This document shows positions 51,963 to 60,561 of a DNA stretch of 63,799 nucleotides, piece after piece. This stretch comes from Rhodothermales bacterium (GTDB lineage Bacteria > Bacteroidota > Rhodothermia > Rhodothermales > Bin80). The translations under genes were made by a program, and so were the position numbers. Location of the stretch: contig JAJEDR010000023.1 of the NCBI GenBank assembly GCA_022821385.1, positions 1 to 63,799 of the forward strand, given 5' to 3'. The notes beneath the pieces were generated by a model that worked only from the letters and a program-made list of their open reading frames with translations, did no database searches and had not been told where the DNA came from. Positions within the stretch are counted from its first letter, which is position 1. The number at the start of each line of letters is the position of its first letter.

Positions 51963-53459
51963 ATGAATAAAGAGCCGCCATACGGATTACGACAACGCGT
52001 AGGGCTTTTCCTGGGGCCATTTTGGCTGTTGTTGGTGGTTGTGCTTCCTCCCCCGAGCGGACTGGAACTCGAAGCCTGGTACACAGCAGGCGCGGCTCTC
52101 TTGATGGCCACGTGGTGGATCGCTGAATCTATCCCGATTCCCGCTACCTCCCTTCTCCCGCTGATCCTGTTTCCGATCATGGGTGTGAACAACATACAGG
52201 ATACCGCAGCGCCCTATGCCCATCCTATCATTTTTCTGTTTATGGGAGGCTTCATCATCGCACTTGGAATGATGCGATGGGATTTGCACCGGCGCATCGC
52301 AATCTGGATTATTTCACGCGCGGGTACGGGGCCACGGGCCCTGATTGCCGGATTCATGGCAGCGACCGCGGGACTTAGCATGTGGGTCAGCAATACCGCA
52401 ACGACCCTGATGATGCTGCCCGTTGCACTCTCTGTCATCACTTTGGCCGATGCTGAGGGAACAGTGGAGCGGTTCAAGCACCATTTTGCAGTTGCTTTAC
52501 TCTTGGGCGTCGCTTATGCAGCCAATATTGGAGGGATGGGAACGCTCATCGGCACAATTCCAAACGCATTTATCAGCGCATTCTTCGAAAGTGAGTACGG
52601 ATACACCATAACCTTCATAAAATGGCTCTCGGTTGGTGTACCAGTTGTACTCGTTGGTGTACCCTTGGTATTCTTCGCGATCACCCGACTACTTTACTCA
52701 TTTGACAAACAGGATCTGATTGGAAGTAAATCAATCATCGCAAAGGAACAGCAAAAACTTGGTCCTATGAAGAAGGGCGAGAAAATTGTAGCCACAGTGT
52801 TCACCATTACCGCACTGCTCTGGATCACACGTCCATTACTCGCTCCAATAATCCCCGGGCTGACCGATGCAAATATCGCAATGCTCGGAGGATTATCACT
52901 GTTTCTAATCCCGGTGGATTTCAAGCGTGGCATCTTCGCGCAGGATTGGGAAACCGCCAAGAAGCTTCCGTGGGGGGCACTCATCCTGATTGGAGGCGGC
53001 CTGAGCCTCGCGGGCGCTGTTTCCGGTAGTGGTCTTGCTGCGTGGCTCGGTGAATCACTCCACCCGCTTCAACAGTTTCCCACGATCCTTATCGTCCTCG
53101 TTACAACGGGCGTCATTGTATTTCTTACGGAGATTACCAGCAATACTGCTACAACAGCAACGTTCCTGCCGGTGCTTGCTGCTCTTGCCCTGGCCGTTGG
53201 CGAGAGCCCCCTGCTACTGGCTGTGCCTGCCGCCCTGGGGGCCAGTTGTGCATTCATGCTGCCTGTTGCTACACCCCCCAATGCAATCGTTTATGGCAGT
53301 GGACGCGTAACAGTCTTCGAAATGGCACGTGCAGGCTTTTTGCTAAACTTTGCATTACTTATAGTGATCACCGTTTGTGCATACTCTGTTGTGCTCTGGG
53401 TATTTGGAATTGATGTCGGAGTAATTCCAGACTGGGCAGCGCAAAGCGCCTCGCCATAA
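51963..53459 (+). CDS. DASS/SLC13-family sodium-coupled anion transporter
   Basis: A 498-residue inner-membrane transporter with about 11-12 hydrophobic segments. The two family motifs are SNTATTLMMLP (about 144-154) and TSNTATTATFLPVL (about 387-400), the paired substrate/sodium-binding SNT loops of the divalent anion:sodium symporters. The opening PPSGLELEAWYTAGAALLMA and WWIAESIPIPATSLLPLILF are also typical. Substrates in the family are dicarboxylates, citrate or sulfate. In a sulfatase-rich region, sulfate export or dicarboxylate uptake is possible, but the sequence does not decide. It starts 17 bp outside the inverted IS end. Confidence 0.93.
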   Translation: MNKEPPYGLRQRVGLFLGPFWLLLVVVLPPPSGLELEAWYTAGAALLMATWWIAESIPIPATSLLPLILFPIMGVNNIQDTAAPYAHPIIFLFMGGFIIALGMMRWDLHRRIAIWIISRAGTGPRALIAGFMAATAGLSMWVSNTATTLMMLPVALSVITLADAEGTVERFKHHFAVALLLGVAYAANIGGMGTLIGTIPNAFISAFFESEYGYTITFIKWLSVGVPVVLVGVPLVFFAITRLLYSFDKQDLIGSKSIIAKEQQKLGPMKKGEKIVATVFTITALLWITRPLLAPIIPGLTDANIAMLGGLSLFLIPVDFKRGIFAQDWETAKKLPWGALILIGGGLSLAGAVSGSGLAAWLGESLHPLQQFPTILIVLVTTGVIVFLTEITSNTATTATFLPVLAALALAVGESPLLLAVPAALGASCAFMLPVATPPNAIVYGSGRVTVFEMARAGFLLNFALLIVITVCAYSVVLWVFGIDVGVIPDWAAQSASP

Positions 53460-53506
53460 CATTAAACGTACATGCATGTCATTATCAAAACAAAATTAGA
53501 TCATAA

Positions 53507-54541
53507 ATGAAACGCTGTGTCACATTTGGCGAAATCATGCTGCGACTGTCCCCGCCCGGGTTCCAGCGATTCGTGCAGGCCTCCTCCTTTGAAGTGCGCT
53601 ATGGTGGAGCCGAAGCGAATGTTGCGGCTTCACTGGCCGGATTTGGGATTCCCGTTCAATTTGTCTCACGCGTACCCTCGAATGAGTTAGGGACCAGTGC
53701 AGTGCAAGCTGTACGTTCACTCGGAATCGGAACACAATTCATCCAGCGCGGAGGCGAGCGCCTAGGAATCTACTTCCTGGAAACCGGCGCATCTGCACGT
53801 GCGAGCAAGGTTCTTTATGACCGCGCATACTCGGGTATCGCTTCCATAGAACCGGGAATGATCAACTGGGATGACGTCTTTGCAGGAGCAGGCTGGTTTC
53901 ACTGGACTGGAATCACACCAGCGGTTTCCGAGGGGGCAGCATTGGCTGTAGAAGAAGCCCTCACGGCGGCAAGGCGTCACAACGTGACGGTCTCCGTAGA
54001 TCTTAATTATCGTGGCAATTTGTGGAAGTGGGGAAAGCCTGCTGCAGAAGTAATGCCCAATCTGGTTGCTTCATGCGATGTTATCGTAGGTAATGAGGAG
54101 GATGCCCATAAGGTCTTCGGCATTCACCCTGAGGGGGTTGAGGTAAAGAGCGGCCATCTGGATGCTTCTGCCTATGAATCCGTTGGCCGGCAGCTTATGG
54201 AACGATTTCCGCGCTGCCAACGAGCTATCATTACACTGCGCAGTTCTATCAATGCTTCACACAATGCCTGGTCCGGCATCCTATGGGACGGATCAGAACT
54301 ATTGTACGGGCCCGAGTACGATATCACGCATATCGTTGACCGTGTGGGAGGGGGAGACTCCTTCGTAGGTGGCTTAATCTATGGACTCCTAGCCTTTGAT
54401 GGTGATAACCAAAAAGCATTGAACTTTGCTGTGGCCGCTTCCTGTCTCAAACACACTATACCCGGGGATTTCAACCTGGTGAGCGTGGCTGAGGTAAATA
54501 AACTGCTCTCTGGAGATGCCTCCGGCAGGGTTACACGCTAG
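53507..54541 (+). CDS. kdgK: 2-keto-3-deoxygluconate kinase (PfkB family)
   Basis: A 344-residue PfkB-type kinase. The opening VTFGEIMLRLSPPGFQRFVQ, then RYGGAEANVAASLAGFG, TGASARASKVLYDRAYSGI and VSVDLNYRGNLWKWGK are those of KDG kinases, which phosphorylate 2-keto-3-deoxygluconate from uronic acids. The ATP-binding/catalytic motif is GGGDSFVGGLIYGL with the base Asp (usual GAGD replaced by GGGD). The unusual DGSELLYGPEYDITHIVDRV segment precedes it. It follows the transporter by 47 bp on the same strand, so the two are probably cotranscribed. Confidence 0.88.
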   Translation: MKRCVTFGEIMLRLSPPGFQRFVQASSFEVRYGGAEANVAASLAGFGIPVQFVSRVPSNELGTSAVQAVRSLGIGTQFIQRGGERLGIYFLETGASARASKVLYDRAYSGIASIEPGMINWDDVFAGAGWFHWTGITPAVSEGAALAVEEALTAARRHNVTVSVDLNYRGNLWKWGKPAAEVMPNLVASCDVIVGNEEDAHKVFGIHPEGVEVKSGHLDASAYESVGRQLMERFPRCQRAIITLRSSINASHNAWSGILWDGSELLYGPEYDITHIVDRVGGGDSFVGGLIYGLLAFDGDNQKALNFAVAASCLKHTIPGDFNLVSVAEVNKLLSGDASGRVTR

Positions 54542-54595
54542 TACCTCAACTTTTTCAATCAGAATCCTGGGTCGTTAGCACCCGGAGATCCATGG

Positions 54596-55393
54596 ATGTT
54601 AACCAAAATCATGAGAGCAAGCCATTTAGCTCCAACGTCTGAAATTGGTTTTGGAGGAAGCTCTAAGTATTCCACTATAAACCAGACCCCACAACAATCA
54701 ATTGGAGAAAGCAAGGGCAAGGTCTGCGCTCACAACGGACCGAAATACCCATGTGACCGACCAGTATACGTGAAAGGATATTGCTCAATGCACTATCACA
54801 GGCTGAACCGGGGCAGCACTATGGACGCCCGGCCCGCGTGCATAAACAAAGGCAAGATATGCTCTCACGACGGACCGAAATACCCATGTGACCGACCGGC
54901 GAAATCTAAAGGGTACTGCGTGACGCACGTGCTGAGGCTCTACTACGGCAAGCCGATGGACGCCCCGCACCAGATGAAAAACAAGGGCAAGACATGTTCC
55001 CACGATGGCCCGAATTACCCGTGTGATCAGCCGGCGAGAGCCAAAGGATATTGCCAAGTGCACCGTAAACGACAGTGCGGTGGCAAACCGATGGACGCCC
55101 CAATCAGGATCAGAGGCGAAACCAAGGGCAAGACATGTGCTCACGACGGACCGAAGTACCCGTGTGACTGGCCAGTGACGGCCAAAGGATACTGCACAGC
55201 ACACTATAATCGGCAGTACCAAGGCTCCCCGATGGATGCCCCGATCAGAAGCGAAAGCGGAGACAAAATATGTGCCCACGACGGACCGAAATACCCGTGC
55301 AATCGGCCGGCGAAAGCCAAAGGATATTGCCAAATGCACCGTAAACGACAACGCGAAGGCAGACCGATGGATGCCCCACGAAGAAGGACCTAA
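54596..55393 (+). CDS. Protein of five tandem Cys/His zinc-finger-like repeats
   Basis: A 265-residue basic protein with an unstructured first 39 residues followed by five units of about 45 residues. Each has the pattern C-x-H-x6-C-x9-C-x2-H: C44/C53/C63/H66, C89/C98/C108/H111, C134/C143/C153/H156, C181/C190/C200/H203 and C226/C235/C245/H248. Invariant text within units includes GP(K/N)YPC, KGYC and MDA(P/R). The core resembles the short CxxxGCxRPxxAxGLCxxHYxR modules of HNH nucleases, sigma factors and phage proteins, so nucleic-acid binding is a fair guess. No signal peptide or membrane segment. A GGAG eight bases before the ATG supports the start. The multi-repeat form is not one I know. 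Confidence 0.85.
   Translation: MLTKIMRASHLAPTSEIGFGGSSKYSTINQTPQQSIGESKGKVCAHNGPKYPCDRPVYVKGYCSMHYHRLNRGSTMDARPACINKGKICSHDGPKYPCDRPAKSKGYCVTHVLRLYYGKPMDAPHQMKNKGKTCSHDGPNYPCDQPARAKGYCQVHRKRQCGGKPMDAPIRIRGETKGKTCAHDGPKYPCDWPVTAKGYCTAHYNRQYQGSPMDAPIRSESGDKICAHDGPKYPCNRPAKAKGYCQMHRKRQREGRPMDAPRRRT
54713..55390 (+). repeat. Five in-frame DNA repeats of about 135 bases
   Basis: Units begin near 54713, 54848, 54983, 55124 and 55259, with periods 135, 135, 141 and 135. They are similar at the DNA level (for example gacggaccgaaatacccgtg and aaaggatattgc recur) but not identical. They encode the Cys/His units of the protein above. The 141-base unit carries a two-residue insertion (GET). Such repeats can expand or contract by recombination. 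Confidence 0.9.
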
Positions 55394-56192
55394 AACGGCT
55401 TGTTGGATTAGTGCCAACCATACCGGCCTCGCGAGACTGAGCGAATGCAGTGCGTCCTGTACTGCAACCGGACAACCGTACTCCTAGCGGCGACTTCTCC
55501 ACGTGTTTACGTCGCCGGCAAAGGCCAGTGCCTTGCAAATCCACTAGGGAAGCCCCGCGATGTAGTAGTAACGGTACTGAACCCACGCGAAGGCAATGCC
55601 TCGAGTACCGCTCCTCCTTCCCGAGGCACTAGGCGACTCAACTGCGCTGAACGTGGAAGATCGAGGCCGCTGAAAGCGTGTTATCGTGGATCGCATTCCC
55701 CGGACGAATAACGGACGTCCGGCGAGAAGCGAAACCAATTCCTCTCGGAGTTCAGTGATCCAGGCCTGAACCCGACACGCCGCAGGAACACCAATATAGA
55801 AAATCGCTCCCTTGCCGATCAATTAGTTCTGGAGCAACGCACAAGCAAGCACCCTAAACCATTGCCTCTACAGCCAACGCCACAGGCCTCACCTTCCGGT
55901 CCGCTGCTCCATCCTGAGCTCTACGCCTTACGCCCTCGTTGCATGTTGGCCACAGGAAGAGATTGTCGCTACCAGATTTCGCATGCCGCAAGACACAGAG
56001 AATGCGAAAAATAAGGATGCCGCGTACAATGCTCGAAAAAACTGCGCAAATTATCGCACCCAACCAGCCGATAAATAAAGAAATGGAGGCCAAGTTTCTG
56101 GGTAAGACCGCATTGTCCAGTATTTCTTGAGTATACGGGGCAACGCTGGGCAATGCGCGCAATTGGCGGTGGTATGCAGAATCCACCGATTG
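55394..56192. other. Intergenic region with no confident gene
   Basis: About 800 bases between the Cys/His repeat gene and the tRNA. Minus-strand frames at 55544-55822 (92 residues) and 55854-56186 (110 residues, with hydrophobic stretch ISLFIGWLGAIICAVF) are open, but have no family match, ribosome binding site or signal. They may be remnants of an inserted element. I see no RNA gene other than the tRNA. Confidence 0.4.
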
Positions 56193-56267
<75 letters not shown>

Positions 56268-56314
56268 CTAGAACGAACTCTGCTACCCTATTAACTCAAT
56301 GCTGTTCCAGGATT

Positions 56315-57370
56315 GTGGAAAAACCTAGTTTCGATGTAGTTGTTGCCGGTGCCGGACTAGGCGGCACATGTGCAGCTTTGTGGCTCTCCACTTCCAACCG
56401 TGTATTACTGTTGTCGGGGACTGCCTCGGCTGCGTCCGGGATTGCGGCGGGGCTGGTCAACCTGTTTGCCGGACAGCGCGTTGTCCCCGTCTGGCATGCT
56501 GACCTTGCATACAAAGACCTTCTAGATACGCTTGCGCACGCTGATGCAACCGATACTTATAACACTAGTGGTATTTTGCGACCGGCCCTGAACGAGGAAC
56601 AGGCTGTACGTCTGCGCACACTTGCCTTGGAGCACGCCGACTCATTCACCTGGCTATCGCGTGATGAGACACACGCCCGCTATCCGTATGTGTCCGCCCC
56701 TTTTGGTGCTGCAGTTACGACGGGTGGAGTAGTTGATACACCTACAATGCTGGAGTACACACATACGACGATCGCGTCTCGCTGTACTGTGCTGTCGTCT
56801 GATCTTGTTGGTTGGGAAGACTCCGGATCGGGAGTGACCGTTGCGCTCAAATCAGGACCTTCCCTCCATGCCTCAAAACTAGTCCTTGCGCTCGGTGCAG
56901 GTTACAGGTCCTTTCCTGTACTTTCTGCATTAAACCTGCATTGTCTCAAAGGCCAGATCGTTCGCGTACGTGCTCCGGAGTATCCTTCATGTTCCATTCC
57001 GGTGAGTGGATATGGATACGTAGTTCCTCTGCGAGACAAATTAATTCTCGGGACCACGTATGAGCATTCCTATCAGGATGATCAACCCACAAGACTGGGA
57101 TCCAAAAACATTCTCGCGCTAACACAGCAAATGGTACCCTGTTTAGAGGCAGCAGACATTCTTGATACAGCAGCGGGAATTAGAGTCGGTGTTCCCGGAA
57201 CCCGATTGCCGATGGTTGGTCCATTGTCTGGAAATGTATGGGTACTGACCGGACTTGGATCAAAGGGATTATTGTTTGGTGCACACATCGGCCGCAATAT
57301 AGCAAACTGGATATCCAATCCTGAGCACGTTCCCTACGAACTACGTTTGCAGAAAAAACGACGGATTTGA
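56315..57370 (+). CDS. FAD-dependent oxidoreductase (DAO family)
   Basis: A 351-residue flavoprotein. The dinucleotide-binding motif VVVAGAGLGGTCAALWLS (about 8-25) is followed by SAASGIAAGLVNLFAGQRV, a region like that of the glycine oxidase/D-amino-acid oxidase/MnmC-C group. The middle HLH-type KGQIVRVRAPEYPS and GYVVPLRDKLILGTTYE, and the C-terminal AAGIRVGVPGTRLPMVGPL with TGLGSKGLLFGAHIGRNIA, fit the DAO fold. It probably oxidises an amine or amino acid; no N-terminal methyltransferase half is present. The start is a GTG at 56315. It is divergent from the tRNA. Confidence 0.85.
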   Translation: MEKPSFDVVVAGAGLGGTCAALWLSTSNRVLLLSGTASAASGIAAGLVNLFAGQRVVPVWHADLAYKDLLDTLAHADATDTYNTSGILRPALNEEQAVRLRTLALEHADSFTWLSRDETHARYPYVSAPFGAAVTTGGVVDTPTMLEYTHTTIASRCTVLSSDLVGWEDSGSGVTVALKSGPSLHASKLVLALGAGYRSFPVLSALNLHCLKGQIVRVRAPEYPSCSIPVSGYGYVVPLRDKLILGTTYEHSYQDDQPTRLGSKNILALTQQMVPCLEAADILDTAAGIRVGVPGTRLPMVGPLSGNVWVLTGLGSKGLLFGAHIGRNIANWISNPEHVPYELRLQKKRRI

Positions 57371-57461
57371 GTAACCTTTCCCACCGAATAGTCGTTGAAC
57401 GCTCGGATTCTCCTTAATTCGGAAATCTGTAATTTTCGCAACCTAACCTACAAGTACGACC

Positions 57462-58541
57462 ATGGCTGAAGTTATGAGCACCGACACCGCTGCTATACTC
57501 GAAGATTCTGCAGAAAATCTCTTAACGCATAAGTGCGAAACTCTCCCGCGCGAAAACCTGCATTTACCCGGCCCAAACTTTGTAGATGATGTTTGGGCAG
57601 CATCCGATCGCACCCCTCGTGTACTGCGTTCGCTCCAGACCCTTTTCGATTCGGGCCGACTCTCTGGAACAGGCTACGTATCCATTCTTCCTGTTGACCA
57701 GGGAATTGAGCACTCTGCCGGTGCCTCCTTTGCCAAGAACCCCATTTACTTTGATCCCGAGAATATCGTCCGCCTGGCTATCGAAGGGGGATGTAATGGA
57801 GTTGCCTCAACCTATGGTGTACTGGGATCCATCGCACGCAAGTTCGCGCACAAGATCCCCTTCATCTTGAAATTCAACCATAACGAATTGTTAAGCTATC
57901 CCAACTCACACGATCAGGTACCCTTTGCGAGCATTCAAAATGCATGGGACATGGGTTGCGTTGGGGTAGGAGCCACCGTCTATTATGGCTCGGAAAACTC
58001 CAACCGTCAGCTACAGGAAGTTTCAGAGGCGTTTGCCCTTGCACATGAGCTTGGCATGCTAACGATCCTGTGGTGCTACGTGCGCAACAGCGCCTTCAAG
58101 GTTAACGGCGTAAACCACGAGGCTTCTGCGGATCTCACCGGACAGGCCAATCATCTGGGTGTGACCATAGAAGCGGATATCATCAAACAAAAGCAGCCCA
58201 CTTCAAATGGAGGTTACCGTGCCCTGAATTATGGCGGCTCCAGTTATGGTAAGTTTGATGAACGTATTTATACGCATCTGGCAAGCGACCATCCGATTGA
58301 TCTGACCAGATATCAGGTAGCCAACTGCTATATGGGGCGTTGTGGACTAATCAATTCTGGCGGTGCTTCGGGTTCGAACGACTTGCAACAGGCGGTGAAA
58401 ACAGCTGTAATCAACAAGCGAGCCGGCGGAATGGGCCTGATCTCCGGGCGCAAGGCCTTCCAGCGCCCGATGAAAGACGGTGTTGGTATCCTTAATGCTA
58501 TTCAAGATGTCTACCTTGACAAATCTGTAACCGTCGCGTAG
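57462..58541 (+). CDS. fbaB: Class I fructose-bisphosphate aldolase, DhnA/FbaB type
   Basis: A 359-residue aldolase of the archaeal/DhnA type, acting in glycolysis and gluconeogenesis through a Schiff-base lysine. Features are [68 protein letters not shown], the [12 protein letters not shown] segment with the probable Schiff-base Lys, and [18 protein letters not shown]. Length and motif order are normal. The ATG at 57462 gives a short hydrophilic extension before the conserved part. It is convergent with the transglutaminase block. Confidence 0.95.
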   Translation: MAEVMSTDTAAILEDSAENLLTHKCETLPRENLHLPGPNFVDDVWAASDRTPRVLRSLQTLFDSGRLSGTGYVSILPVDQGIEHSAGASFAKNPIYFDPENIVRLAIEGGCNGVASTYGVLGSIARKFAHKIPFILKFNHNELLSYPNSHDQVPFASIQNAWDMGCVGVGATVYYGSENSNRQLQEVSEAFALAHELGMLTILWCYVRNSAFKVNGVNHEASADLTGQANHLGVTIEADIIKQKQPTSNGGYRALNYGGSSYGKFDERIYTHLASDHPIDLTRYQVANCYMGRCGLINSGGASGSNDLQQAVKTAVINKRAGGMGLISGRKAFQRPMKDGVGILNAIQDVYLDKSVTVA

Positions 58542-58652
58542 GACCATCAGACAGCCGTTGTAACGCTGTGAGGGTAGACCTGTAGCCCTATTCTTTAATA
58601 GAAAAGCGTGCGCCGAAAACGCTCGCATATCCGCTCGAAAAAGAGGGACAAC

Positions 58653-58675
58653 GCAATCCTGCCTGGAAGGATTGC
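58653..58675. terminator. Hairpin between convergent genes, possible bidirectional terminator
   Basis: GCAATCCT (58653-58660) and AGGATTGC (58668-58675) form a perfect 8-bp stem with a 7-base loop in the 194-base gap between the aldolase and the transglutaminase gene. No clear T-run follows on either strand, so intrinsic termination is plausible but not strong. Confidence 0.4.
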
Positions 58676-58735
58676 ATGGGAAGGGGGGCAGTTTGAACCT
58701 GCATCCCGGTTTAGCAAGAGCGGATTGGAAACGAT

Positions 58736-59596
58736 TCAACTCGGTTCATGCCGAACTACTTCCACGTGAGTGGCAAGCTCGGATTTTAATGCGCCACTGA
58801 ATACCCCGCGTACTGGGGGGACATCACCATAATCCCTTCCGATTGCAACACGGATATGGCGCTCATCGCAATCATCATCGTTGACGGGATCCACACCAAA
58901 CCATCCTGCATCCGGCAGCCAGCACTCAACCCATGCGTGACTCTCATTGTGTTCGACAGCATTGCTGTCTGGTCCGAGGTATCCTGACACGTAACGCGAG
59001 GGAATACCCCAACTCCGCAGTATTGAAATCATCACATGAGCATAGTCCTGACACACGCCCCGACCACCTTCAAGTATGTGATCAATCGGCGACTGCGCAG
59101 AGGTGCTCCCGGGCGCATAGACAAAGGCCGCGCGTAGTGCCGCTTTTAGGTCTCGGATACTGTTCAAGGGAGTTCTGCCTTTATCAATCCCGAATTCATT
59201 CATGAAACGCTTCAACATGGCCGACGATGGTCGTGCAAAGTGACTGGGCTGGAGCATCATCCACTGTTGCGGGGCACGTATAGCAGACTCAAGCGATGTC
59301 CAGCTTAGGGCGTCTAAAGATTTGGGCAGCGGAGGTTGGCGCACCACATCAACTTCAGAGAGCGCTCGGATGCGCAGTTCGCGATGTGGACTGGGTCGGT
59401 CGAAAAAATGCCCCCGGTTACCGTAAGGGCCGATAAAAGTAAAGATGGCTCCCCCTGGATCAGTGCCAAGCGAAAAGCTGCGAACCAATTGGCTAAGATT
59501 GCGAGCGGGTGCCAGAAAAAGCGTAATCACCGACCCGGTCACTGCACTTTCGTACGTGAATTTAAGCTCGTGGCGTATTGTATAACGGGCAGTCAT
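58736..59596 (-). CDS. Transglutaminase-like cysteine protease-fold protein
   Basis: A 286-residue protein. The ATG at 59596 is chosen because it overlaps the stop of the alpha-E gene (ATGA) and begins the conserved MTARYTIRHELKFTYE; the longer frame has no support. The N-terminal beta domain (Bact_transglu_N-like) is followed by the transglutaminase core with the catalytic triad: Cys in GRGVCQDYAHVMISILRSWG, His in ESHAWVECWLP and Asp in WFGVDPVND. It belongs to the conserved cluster with alpha-E and circularly permuted ATP-grasp proteins, where a peptide-tagging or peptide-ligase pathway has been proposed. It probably acts as peptidase or transamidase on that product. Confidence 0.92.
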   Translation of the reverse strand: MTARYTIRHELKFTYESAVTGSVITLFLAPARNLSQLVRSFSLGTDPGGAIFTFIGPYGNRGHFFDRPSPHRELRIRALSEVDVVRQPPLPKSLDALSWTSLESAIRAPQQWMMLQPSHFARPSSAMLKRFMNEFGIDKGRTPLNSIRDLKAALRAAFVYAPGSTSAQSPIDHILEGGRGVCQDYAHVMISILRSWGIPSRYVSGYLGPDSNAVEHNESHAWVECWLPDAGWFGVDPVNDDDCDERHIRVAIGRDYGDVPPVRGVFSGALKSELATHVEVVRHEPS

Positions 59597-60561
59597 GATG
59601 GTAGTCCCCGCTCCAAGGGGTAATCCACATATTCTGCGATGATCAGGTTGTGCATTTCGCGGCAATCCTCAGCAAAATCTGCCAGGAAATCCCATGTATC
59701 CACATGCTCGATAGGGACCTGCAAATCGGTCTCAATTGCTGCGGCCAAGCGCAATGCATGGCGGTGCGGCGCTCTTAGCGGATACCGTCCACCCGCGGGA
59801 TCTATACCCGACAGCAAAGACTGAACGCGCCGAATCGCGAAACTTAAAGAATGCGGAATCTCAGGATTGGATAACAGGAATGCACGAACATGTGCAGGCC
59901 GAACAACCATAGAATGCTTTCGGCAATAGGCCTCGTAGGCAGCACATACTTCTAGCAGTCCTGTCCACATTTGATAATCCCCATCTGAAGGACGGGACCA
60001 TGATTGCAATAGGGATGTCTGACGCTGCAGCCGCTCGACAAAACGGCCAAGCACAAGAAACCGCCAAGCATCGTCTCTTGACATCCTAGCTTCAATGACA
60101 CCGGACAAAAGCCGCAGTCGCTCTATGACCCCTGCCGGCAGCCTGTTGGGCCCTCGAGCCCAATACTCCGAAAAGTCACAATCCCGAAGCCAGAAAAAGC
60201 CGTCGTTGAGGCATGTCCAAACTCGAACCGGTAGCCATGGACGAAGCTGCTTGGCATTGTCGCGTGCGTTGATCCAGCTCTGTATGATTGCATTCGGGTT
60301 TGCAGGGTCCTCAATGAGGTAAGCGGCAAGCGCAAAGGCATCAGCAACCAAAAAGGCTTCTGCATCGTCAGTTACGGTGAGAGAGACCGGAGGCGGCTGT
60401 CCGAGCGCTGCGTATAAGGCCTGCCAGCCATGTGCTAGCACGTCAGCCGGCGTATCAACCAGGCGTGCAAGATGATAGTCCAGCAAGCGCGCCGTGTGCT
60501 CAGCACGCTCGAAATATCGACCCATCCAGTAAAAATCCGCAGCGGCTCTAGCCAGCATCAC
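59593..60561 (-). CDS. Alpha-E (DUF403) domain protein
   Basis: A 322-residue, almost fully helical protein of the alpha-E family. It begins MLARAAADFYWMGRYFERAEHTARLL, the family hallmark, and continues with WINARDNAKQLRPWLPVRVW, MSRDDAWRFLVLGRFVERLQRQ and PHSLSFAIRRVQ. The function is unknown; these proteins are nearly always encoded with a circularly permuted ATP-grasp and a transglutaminase, as here. It overlaps both neighbours by four bases, so the three are translated as a coupled unit. Confidence 0.95.
   Translation of the reverse strand: MMLARAAADFYWMGRYFERAEHTARLLDYHLARLVDTPADVLAHGWQALYAALGQPPPVSLTVTDDAEAFLVADAFALAAYLIEDPANPNAIIQSWINARDNAKQLRPWLPVRVWTCLNDGFFWLRDCDFSEYWARGPNRLPAGVIERLRLLSGVIEARMSRDDAWRFLVLGRFVERLQRQTSLLQSWSRPSDGDYQMWTGLLEVCAAYEAYCRKHSMVVRPAHVRAFLLSNPEIPHSLSFAIRRVQSLLSGIDPAGGRYPLRAPHRHALRLAAAIETDLQVPIEHVDTWDFLADFAEDCREMHNLIIAEYVDYPLERGLPS

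Noticed and set aside
54713-55390. CRISPR-like regular spacing of repeats
   Set aside because: Units of 135 bases are coding, in frame and diverged; there are no short identical repeats with unique spacers and no cas genes.
54785-55417. 210-residue minus-strand ORF opposite the Cys/His repeat gene
   Set aside because: It is long only because the repeated coding units lack stops on the antisense strand; the sense protein has the conserved metal-ligand pattern.
55544-56186. Two minus-strand ORFs (92 and 110 residues)
   Set aside because: No start signal, no family match and atypical composition; kept only as part of the intergenic note.
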